Of a stretch of 64,000 bases of DNA, positions 55,730-64,000 are shown piece by piece; the first letter of the stretch is position 1; the number at the start of each line of letters is the position of its first letter. The stretch is from contig CM070874.1 in NCBI GenBank assembly GCA_036365515.1, positions 214,944,942 to 215,008,941 on the forward strand, given 5' to 3'. The notes beneath the pieces were generated by a model. It was given only the letters and a program-made list of their open reading frames with translations, was not told the origin of the DNA and searched no databases. This DNA comes from Torymus aiolomorphi. Its lineage: Eukaryota > Arthropoda > Insecta > Hymenoptera > Torymidae. The position numbers and the translations under genes were made by a program.

Positions 55730-56360
55730 CGTGAGGGGTAAGTTTATTCCGCGTAAGTTTATTAACGTGGTTGAGTTTATTCCGCGAAAATGCCAGTGAT
55801 ACAAAATACAGTAATGGGAGGAGCGCAGCCGCGAAGGTTGTCCGCTGAGGCTTTTGATGGGTGTGAGAGAGAGAGAGAGAGCTGAGATGGCACTTACATT
55901 GAAGCCGGTGTCTCAAACGGTTCGCTCGTGGTCGCTCGACTCCTAGGCGCTAGTTCGCCCTAACGTAGATCGCTTTATCCTCGTAATCAGTGAGGGCGCG
56001 CAGCGAGAGGGTAGGTGCACAGCACTATACGCGGCGAAATGGACACATGAAATCACTCTTTACTGAGTATATGTAGCGGAATCGCTCGGTGATCCGGCGG
56101 ATGCGGTTATAGATTATAAGTATAACTAGGGCTCGACTATCGCCGAAAATATACTCGCGCTTTCAAGGCCAGAACAATACTCCTTAGCGCGCGCTCTCTG
56201 CGCGCTCGCGAGAATGCCCCCCTCTCTCTGTCTCTCTCACTCACCATAGCAAGGGCTTCCCGCGCGCTCACGGCACCTGAAACAGAATTATGATATACAT
56301 GTGTATGATATGAGCGACGGGAGAGAGTTATCCGACGGATGAGAAAATATCCGTCACAAT
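55730..56360 (-). repeat. Probable solo LTR related to the 38610 Gypsy family
   Basis: On the minus strand it begins near 56358 with tgacggatattttctcatccgtc, a hairpin start like the LTR at 38610. It contains a ttgtaagtgcc...ctctctctctc block (around 55880) also present in that LTR, and ends with several AATAAA-like words before 55730. No internal coding region accompanies it. Confidence 0.45.
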
Positions 56361-57600
56361 GGGTTGTTTGCTGGACATTTATTTTAATCATATGGATAAC
56401 GATTAAACAACCGCCTCAATTTTTGTGACTTTCGTAATTACTTTTATATATTTATGAGGTACTCACGGAAATCTGTGAAAGTTTAGGCCGCTACACTTAC
56501 TTAGAGCTATAGCACCATATACGACACATGAAAGACCATTTTTACGTTTTCACCCCAATGTTTAAGCTCCAGTTACACTAAAACATTACAATTTAGACAA
56601 AAACTGATAAAAACACATTTTCTTGCAAATTAACTTATGTTCCGAACAAATTGTTTTAAGATTATTCGAGCCAATTTGAAGATCAATGATATTATTGACC
56701 TTAAAATAACTTTCTGAAAAGATTCGATACCAACATCAATTATAATTATCAGTTATAACAAAGCGTAAAATACGTACAGTAATATAGCTGAAATGGTTTC
56801 GAAATAGTAGACCAAGCGATTTTTCTGTAATAATTGAGTTTCTGGCTAAAAAAACCATAACTCAGCTATATGATAGGGGTCTTATAACTATGGGCCAATG
56901 AGGCCAAAATCACCGAAAAAGTGTTCAAGCATTATTAGTACTGTACACCAAAAATTTAATATAAGTAGGCAGAATTTCGGATACAATGAACCAAGATATC
57001 GTCTGTAGATCTATTTTATTCAGAGATATAGCATTCACAAGATTTTGGCTTTGTCGCAAAATTCTGAATCAAGGGCGCAATCCATTTGGATAATAAAGCT
57101 CGAATCACATTCATGAAGCTAGGACTCAAAAAGTTGATCAAAGAGTATTTCTTCTTCATAGAGGAATCTTTTATCAGGGAATGTTTGAAATAATTTTCGT
57201 CCACATAGGCGTAAAGTGCGTCGATTCTACAGAGTTTTGTGGGGGTAATGTGAGCCATTACGTTTCTTGGGCGTTAAGTAGTACTTTATGACGCTGGCTG
57301 AATAATTTTTAAGTTACACTTTACGCCCTTGGATCGCAAAAACGATTCACAGTATGTTTGCAAGAAAAAGGTTTCTTGGAGGTACTCATCGTGCCCACGA
57401 CGACGAAAAATAATGTTTGTACGATGGGTGTAAGATTCACGCTCTTATGTGATAAATAATCCCTGAAGCTAACCTCGCTAGGACTCGTGCTCATTATCAC
57501 AATGTCGGAATAGAATGTCATTTTACACCCAAAGTACGAAAAGTTCTATTACGTCAAGTTAACTTACTCGTACTTGTTCCCGATTGAAAATATTTATAGA
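56361..57600. other. Unrecognised stretch with two short minus-strand frames
   Basis: 56361-57000 is AT-rich without ORFs. Minus-strand frames 57016-57258 (80 codons, includes FLSPSFMNVIRALLSKWIA) and 57321-57521 (66 codons, includes SPSEVSFRDYLSHKSVN) are adjacent and could be pieces of one decayed gene. They match no family I know and have no splice or promoter support. Confidence 0.25.
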
Positions 57601-58073
57601 ATGTTTGTAATCGTTTCTGTGATTGGCGTGAGAGCAAGTGTATTAAATGATTTATATATATACGACGGGCGCACCGGCGCAGCGGTAGACACTGAGTGCC
57701 GTTGCGTTTTTGGCCGTGTCGCGCCGGTCATTGTGATCGCGCGTGGGCACAGTTCCTCCTCTGCCGATAATTCTATTACCGAAAACAGAGGAAGAGTGCG
57801 TGGCGAGACTGTATCGCGGGCGCAGGCCTACAGGGGCGTCCAAAGTACGCGAGCTTGCAAGCTCTTCGTTGCTGGGTAACGCGACTGTTGATAAAAAAAC
57901 GAGCATCTCACGCCAGTCAGTGAGACGAGCCTTCTCTGCTTTTTTTTCTCATTCTCCTTTGAACAGCAAAAAGGATAACATCGTGTCCTTGCTCTCCCAT
58001 TTGAATAAAGCTATTATTAATTTAAGAAATGTTTATTTGAATATTTATTCTCCTTCTCGCGCATAACGACACA
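57600..58073 (+). repeat. BEL/Pao 5' LTR
   Basis: The right end is set by the primer site at 58077. Contains a TATA-like ttatatatac at ~57652 and an AATAAA at ~58005. The left edge near 57600 (tgtttgtaatcg) is approximate because the 3' LTR is missing. The 101-codon frame across it is not a gene. Confidence 0.6.
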
Positions 58074-58076
58074 TTT

Positions 58077-58094
58077 TGGTGCCGAAACCCGGGA
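58077..58094 (+). promoter_or_regulatory. BEL/Pao primer binding site
   Basis: tggtgccgaaacccggga, the string typically found right after BEL/Pao LTRs, three bases past the LTR end. Confidence 0.75.
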
Positions 58095-58132
58095 TTTTTT
58101 GAGAAACCGGAGTCGTTTTCTGTGCGGAGAAG

Positions 58133-60550
58133 ATGCCGCGAGGCAAATGGAAAGTAGCAGTGGCGGCCGGAAATCAGAAGCCGTCCAAACCAGCATCATC
58201 AGCTACAAAGGCGAAGGCTTGGCTATCAACAGCAAAGCGACGTCGGACGTCCTCAGATGTGAGTACTTCCGTGGAAGCAGCGACGGGACCTTCGAGCGCC
58301 GAACACGTTCCACCCGTTTCGCGAGAAATGGTGCTGGAGCGCCGTTCTCGCGCTCGCCACGTCTCCACATCAGGAGGGGTTCACGCCGCTTCGCGAGAAG
58401 TGGTCGTCGAGGCTTCTCCTGATCCAACATCATCTTCGGAGTACGTGTACCCGCCTGTTTCCACGGGAAGAGGGCGATCTCGCCTACCCTCTTCGACGGA
58501 CATGGCGGCGCCTAGAGGAGCACTTTCACCGAGCTCTACGGAGCGTTTACACGCACTACTGGCAGAAGCGTATGCAAAGGGTGCGCGTTCAGCTTCGGTG
58601 AGTCTTTCACGTGAATTTGCAACAGTAGCGGAGGCGAGAGGTACGCTTCCACCAGCGGCGAGGTTAACAGCGGCGCGCTTGCGGTCGCTTTCACCATCGG
58701 CGGCGGCGGGAGGCCCGCCTGCAACTACAGCAGACCGCTTGCGGGCATCCTCATCGGCGGCGGCGAGAGGCCCGCCTGCAACTCCAGCGGTGCGCTTGCA
58801 GGCGTCTTCATCGGCGGCGGCGAGAGGCCCGCCTGCAACTGCAGCGGAGCGCTTACGTGCGCTTTCATCGGCGGCGGCGAGAGGCCCGCCAGTAACTTCG
58901 GCGGCGCGCCTGCAGGCGTTTCTACCATCAACGGTGGCGAGAGACCCGCCTATAACTGCAGCAGCGCGCTTACGAGCGCACTCACCGACTCCAAGGCCGA
59001 CGACGCGCTCACACACGGCACGTATTCGCGATGTCTCGACGCAACTCAGTGCAGCACACACACAATTACATCCAGAAGCGGCGCCGGCAGACATTGATGA
59101 GCTTTACTCAACCGAAGCAACCGGCAAGCGTAGGCATTCGACAGCGGCGGGAGTACGTTTCCACGCGCCTTTACCGACAAGGCAAGGACGAGACGCTCCA
59201 CCGCCGTCTACATTATTTTCTCCTGAGGAAGAATCATCGTTGGACGTCGAGGTTACGTCGTATGAAGGTTACGATAAAAGTCACGATCGCGTTGTGTATG
59301 ATTTCACGTCAAGTGCACATGATTTTGAGTATTTGCCGGAAGATGATTTTGAATATTTTCGGGATGATAATTTGGTAAATAATTTGCCGGACAATAATTT
59401 AGTAAATGAGAAAGAAAATTTTGTTTCTCAATTTCATAGCACTTTATGCGAGCAAGAGTTTAATTTACCGAATGGCAAATGTAATGGAACAAACCTTTTC
59501 TAAAATACGCAACCTAAGCTTTTCTGGTGAAAATTCCAAATTAGTAAATAGAATGTCTTCTGAAAAAACTGCCTACATTCTCTGGAGATCCGCTTGGTTG
59601 GGTTAGGTTTAAACAAGCATATGAGCTTTCTACCAAACTCGGAGATTATTCTGACAGTAAGAATACTATGCGACTTTCCGAAGCATTGAAAGACGACGCA
59701 TGTAAGGCAACGACGGCCCTGTTTGCAGCCGGTAATAGCGCGGCTGATATTATGAAAGCCCTTGAAATGAGATTTGGCAATTCAGCATTAATTTTAAATA
59801 AAATTGTTGCTCAAATTAACGAGTTACCAAATATCGAGCCACGGAAAACTAACTTAGTAGAGTTTGCCTCCGATTTAAAAAATGCAGTATCGGCAATGAA
59901 ATCATTAGACGATTTAGGATATTTATATAGCCCGGAGCTCGCTAACAGCATAGCAGATAAAATGCCTATTTCTGTGATGAACGATTTCATAAAATATGCT
60001 GCAGGTGAAGATTGTAAAAAACCTATTTTAGAAAAAATCAGTGATTTCTTATACCTTGAAGCGGAATCTTTGTTATCTGCTGGATTCACATTTCGTTCAA
60101 AAAAGTAGACACAAAAAAGAAATCTGAGCGACGTACAAAAAATAATAACGATTTTCACCATGCGGGATGTGTTGCAAGTATAAATGAAAATGCTAATGAT
60201 GTAGGTAATCAGGCAAGTTTTCAGAGCGGTCGTTGCGTTCATTGCGGTCATAAAGATCATCAACTAAGCGAATGCAAAGATTTTATTAAAGCTCCTTTAG
60301 TTCAGCGTTGGAAAATAACTAAAGCTAACAATTTGTGTTTTACTGTCTTAAAGGAAATCATATACGAGAGAATTGTATAAATAAAAAGAGATGTGAGAAT
60401 TGTAATCGTAGGCACCACACTCTCTTGCACTTTACTGATAAGGTTGATTATATGCGAGTAAATAAAAACTCAAAAACTAATTCGGAAACGGTTAAGCAAA
60501 ACTCTGGTTCGCGTTCCGATTTTGTTGCAGCCGCAAGTAATACCAAATGA
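58133..60550 (+). pseudogene. gag: BEL/Pao gag with internal repeats and zinc knuckles, broken
   Basis: Starts MPRGKWKVAVAAG at 58133, 52 bases after the primer site. The first 456-codon frame is Ala/Ser/Pro/Arg-rich and contains five to six tandem 19-residue units (core SSAAARGPPAT; 57 bp each, 58690-58950). Frameshifts near 59490 and 59600 lead to the gag domain (GDPLGWVRFKQAYEL, then ALKDDACKATTALFAAG, 59668-60108), which is the DUF1759-type capsid core. Two further shifts lead to knuckles CVHCGHKDHQLSEC, CFYCLKGNHIRENC and CENCNRRHHTLLH (60235-60460). It would form the particle shell and bind RNA. Confidence 0.75.
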
Positions 60551-60574
60551 CTAGAGTCGGATAATTATGCACTA

Positions 60575-61345
60575 TTGAAGTTCATTCCTATTACTGTAAT
60601 AGGTTCGAAAAAGTCGATTCGTATAATTGCTCTATTGGATGAGGGTTCAACTGTAACTTTAATAGATTCTAAAATAATTACAAAAATTGGTGTAACGAGT
60701 TCGCGAATCCACGTAGCCTTAAGGGGCGTCGGGAACGTAGAATCTGTTTTAAATTGTAATGAAAAGGTTAATTTAAAAATAAAGGGTATTTCAGCAACTT
60801 ATACTTTCGAGAACGTATTAGTCGTTAATAACCTCGCACTTCCCATACAAACAGTAAACCAAGAGCTTACAGATTTTTGCGCTTTAAGAACGGGTGTACG
60901 GACGGAAGCGTATACGGGCGCCCCTGATATGCTGATAGGGCAAGACTATTGTGATATCATAATCACTAGAGATTTTAAAATCATTAAAGATAATACACTT
61001 TTAGTTTCACGGTGTTTGTTAGGTTGGGCGATTCACGGGCATTTTCTGAAAAGCAAAATAGGACAGGTAAACGTGATAAATGGAAGCACGATTATTAAAA
61101 ATCTTTCTCAAAACAGCGATGATGAATTAAATAATTTAGTTAAGCTCTATTTTGAAATTGATGCTTTGGGTATATCTAACGTCGAAATTAAATCTAGTGA
61201 TAAATATGCTCTTGACGTATTAGAAAAGACGAGTCGTTATGTAGATGGGTCTTGGGAAGTAGGATTATTATGGAAATCGGATGAGGGTAAATTTCCGAAC
61301 GGACGTTCGAATGCGCTCCGACGACTCCACTTTTTAGAAAAGAAC
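60575..61345 (+). pseudogene. pol: BEL/Pao protease and start of RT, truncated
   Basis: 286-codon frame; the last ~30 codons are foreign. Aspartic protease motif ALLDEGSTVTLIDSK near residue 20, with DEGS in place of the usual DSGS, then DMLIGQDYCDII (~110), CLLGWAIHGHF (~147) and the entry to RT with NALRRLHFLEKNFR (~245-260). Catalytic RT motifs are absent: at ~61345 the sequence switches to the reverse complement of the DEQGERFHQD family. Confidence 0.75.
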
Positions 61346-61890
61346 TTTCGCCTTCTTCGTATTCCTCAATACATGTCATCTTCGTGTAAATCTCTTTCCT
61401 TTGTACCTTGCTTATATACTTCCATAGAGTCATGACTATCTAAAGAACTTTCTTTTATTTTGTCTTTATCCGACGCATTCATATGTGATTTGAAAACTGG
61501 TTTCGTCATTGAAGATATGCTTGCGTAATTAAATCTTTGATTTAATATTTGTATTGAAACCAGTTACCGCATTTCTGTAGGAGCAGCAGCCTTCGTGTGT
61601 TTGTGGTTGCTGCTTGTTGTTCACGGCAAAAATGAAACAAATTTATCATATTTTAACTTTTTCCATCGATTGAACATCTGCAGCCAACTACTACACATGC
61701 CTTGTGGAGCCCACGTTGTGTCTTTTGTAAGAATTTGTATGCATTGAAGATAATCTCTCTATTCGCATTTTTAATAAATCTTCGTTATTTTTCCACCTCA
61801 GACTGACCACACAAGTAATAAAGAATATTTCGATCTTTATCACACTTCTGATTTACGATAAAGCTTTTTGTAGCATTGTACCTAACACAA
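61345..61890 (-). pseudogene. DEQGERFHQD-family N-terminal fragment, minus strand
   Basis: Reverse complement of the family's 5' coding region. It begins near 61887 with the tgttaggtacaatgctac words also found at 62198, continues through a region matching NREI.../CSIDG residues (~61680), then SSMTKPVFKSHMNAS and an acidic stretch ending at ~61345. Broken by stops. It is one arm of an inverted pair with 62195-62780. Confidence 0.65.
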
Positions 61891-62194
61891 TCCAAATCGT
61901 AAACGTGTGAAGAAAAGATACATTGCTTATAACTCCACCCAGAGTACCTCCACACGGTGTGGCGGGCAACAGTACATCTTTTGCAAATTTTTTGTTTTTT
62001 TTTTTGCCCAGTTTCGTTTCAAAATTATGGCAAGATCTCTGGAAAGTCTTAAGTGATCCTGGCAGGTACAAGCATATATCTTTTACGATGCAGAATCTCG
62101 AAAATCCAGTATCGGTGGCTGGTCAGGGTGAGCAAGCGGGCCCGCAGACATCGTCATTATGTGACCGCAGCTCCTCACAGGTGGGCGACTTTAC
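61891..62194. other. Spacer of the inverted DEQGERFHQD pair
   Basis: Contains the first part of a 168-codon frame that opens at 61923 and continues into the right arm. A T-run sits near 61985. No independent gene recognised. Confidence 0.35.
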
Positions 62195-64000
62195 CTGTGT
62201 TAGGTACAATGCTACAAGCAGCCTTATCGCAAATCACAAGTATAATAAAGATCGAATTATTTTTTCCTACTTGTGTGGTCAATTTGAGGTTCAAAAATAC
62301 CGAAGATTTATTACAAATGTGAATAGAGAGATTTCTCTTGAAAGTTTTGGCGTAGAGATCTTTCCAAAAGACATACCGTGGGCCCCAAAAATCACGTGTG
62401 GTACTTGTCTGCAGATGTTAAATCGATAGAAAAAATTTTAATGTGATAAAAGTAAGAGGGATAAAATTAAAAAAATTTCGACACCAACTAGATGGCGTCA
62501 ACCACAAACACGCGAGGACTACTACTTTTACATGACTGTGGTTTGTGGTTTCACCGAAAAGACTGAATCAAAGATAAATTATGCAAGCGTATCTTCAATG
62601 ACGAAACCAGTTTTGAAATTACACGTCAATGCGCCCGACGAAGAAAAAATGGATAAAAATTCGTTTGATGGTCATGAATCAATGGAAGTAGATGACAAAG
62701 ATGCTAAAGAAAGTGATATAGATGAAGATGACATCGAAGCAGATAATATTGAAGAATACGAAGATGAAGAGACCGAAAGCGAGCAAACCGAAGACAGTGT
62801 AAGTGAAGTAAATGAAAGCGATGACGAGTACGTTCCAGTTGGTAAGAAACGAGATCAAAAACCCTTTAATCAGAAGGAGTTAAGCGATTTTATCCGAGAT
62901 ACTGGTATATCGAAAGATATTGGAGAATTTATGGCCTCAGTACTTATAAGGCGAGGCTTGACACAACCAGGGACTAAATCTTCCATACATAGAGAGCGAG
63001 AAAAAGAATTCCGGAAATATTTTACTCTCGATGAAGAGAAAATGTGAGTGTATTGTGTGGACGTTAGAGGTCTGCTAAATGAAATGAAAGCAAACGTATA
63101 TCAATCTAATGAATGGAGACATTTCATAAATTCTTCACGACGCAGCTTAAAAATATTTCTGTTATACAACGGAAATAAGTACGCGAACATTCCAATAGCT
63201 CACTCTACTAAACTCAAAGAATCTTATGAAAATATGAAATACGTCTTAGAAAAAATTAATTATGCAGATCACAAGAGGCAAGTTTGCGGGGATTTAAAAA
63301 TCATTTCTATCATACTAGGACAGCAGGCAGAATTCACTAAGTTCCCATATTTTTTGTGCTTATGGGATAGTAAGGATGGTGTCAAGCATTACGAACAAAA
63401 AGAATGGCCAAATAGAAACGCACTGAATCCGGGTAGTCACAACATCGACAACCATTGATCGAATGGTCAACAATTCTTCTTCCTCCATTGCATATAAAGC
63501 AACACCTAATGAAACAATTCACAAAAGCTTTGGACAACCAAGGGCAATATTTCATATATTTACGTAAGCAGTCTGAAACCTCAGTGATGCCAAGATAAAA
63601 GAAGATATTTTGGATGGACCGCAAATCCGTAAAATGTTTTAAGATCAAAATTTTATACATCACATGAATGAGATAGAAGAATCAGCCTGTTTGAGTTTTA
63701 AAAGTATTGCAGAAAACTATTCAGGAAATCATAAAAGTTACGACTATAAAGAACTTGTCAATCGTTTTCTCGATAACTACCAACGTTTAGGTCGCTTGAT
63801 GAGTGTTAAATTACATTTTTTGTATTCTCATCTGGAGTAATTTCCAGACAACTTAGGTGATTACAGTGATGAGCAAGGTGAGCGTTTTCATCAAGATTTG
63901 AAAGTAATGGAGAGAAGATACCAAGGCGTATCGGGTAAAAATATGATGGCGGACTACTGTTGGATGTTAAACAGAGAAACTGAAAATAGAGGTATTAAAA
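62195..64000 (+). pseudogene. DEQGERFHQD-family gene, long copy, runs off the window
   Basis: N-terminal frame (to 62429) has CVRYNATSS, DRIIFSYLCGQFEVQKYRRF and ITCGTCLQM. A shift leads to the frame from ~62445, where a Cys-rich D-C-Y-F-C-type motif reads DYYFYM. The acidic linker follows, then NQKELSDFIRDTGISKD and REREKEFRKYF. TGA at 63045 stops it. Frame 63048-63458 continues in phase (IPIAHSTKLKESYENMKYVL and CGDLKIISIILG, then FLCLWDSK). After shifts come KSYDYKELVNRF, SHLE(stop)FPDNLG, SDEQGERFHQDLKVMERRYQG and MADYCWMLNRET near 64000. Function unknown; family recognition is strong. Confidence 0.75.

Larger units (their letters stand above)
57600..61345 (+). mobile_element. BEL/Pao LTR retrotransposon, 3'-truncated
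   Basis: LTR, primer site, gag with zinc knuckles, and DEGS-type protease are in order. Homology stops just inside RT at FLEKNFR, where a minus-strand DEQGERFHQD-family copy begins. Frames are shifted several times in gag. Confidence 0.85.

Noticed and set aside
57574..57906. Frames across the BEL LTR
   Set aside because: Inside the LTR; no domain and overlapping on both strands.
58381..59094. 237-codon Ala-rich minus-strand frame
   Set aside because: Antisense of the BEL gag tandem repeats, which are GC-rich and open in several frames.

Overview
This is a eukaryotic, AT-rich intergenic window made almost entirely of mobile elements. There are no prokaryotic operons, rRNAs or CRISPR arrays. 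The combination of Ty3/Gypsy and BEL/Pao LTR elements, two non-LTR retrotransposons, an endonuclease-bearing Penelope-like cluster, a decayed Maverick/Polinton, a piggyBac-type MITE, long (CT)n, (GT)n and (GA)n tracts, and copies of an arthropod-expanded protein family ending in a DEQGERFHQD motif points to an insect. A parasitoid hymenopteran is my best guess (inference, not proven). Only one host exon is convincing: the terminal exon of a small membrane protein gene at 55150-55410.

Layout, left half. 890-3053 is the 3' half of a Gypsy element (RNase H, integrase, LTR). 3080-11985 is a decayed Maverick on the minus strand, in the classic order reading leftward from the right end: PolB, packaging ATPase, integrase, penton-like protein, basic core-like protein, double-jelly-roll capsid, an uncharacterised DIQG-family ORF and an adenain-like protease. 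A foldback element (4286-4940) sits in the capsid 3' end. 12081-16497 and 16604-21892 are two different LINE families on the plus strand. Both are bounded by CT-rich tracts at 11985, 16498 and 21893. 21985-23880 and 32910-34115 are two direct copies of a dispersed element built from ~172 bp tandem units, and they flank a Penelope-like cluster (23889-32610). That cluster is a head-to-head inverted pair of tandem copies, with four hammerhead-ribozyme motifs in its terminal repeats.

Layout, right half. 34116-38445 is mostly non-coding: candidate small exons, a G-rich patch, a tRNA-like SINE, an orphan copy of a ~1 kb repeat, and a tandem duplication carrying (GT)n. 38610-48467 is a complete but mutated Gypsy element with both LTRs and an AAAC target duplication, inserted into a ~160 bp satellite. 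49050-51185 holds inverted fragments of the DEQGERFHQD family. 51190-54600 is a third, 5'-truncated Gypsy element on the minus strand. 55573-55718 is a TTAA-flanked MITE. 55730-56360 looks like a solo LTR. 57600-61345 is a BEL/Pao element cut off just inside RT. 61345-64000 is another inverted pair of the DEQGERFHQD family, and it runs off the window.

Nearly every element shows inactivating damage: in-frame stops, frameshifts, or replaced catalytic residues in the Maverick polymerase, integrase and ATPase and in one Gypsy integrase. The best-preserved long frame is the 939-residue Penelope-like ORF (24603-27422), which is altered only near its 3' end by a 1-base loss.
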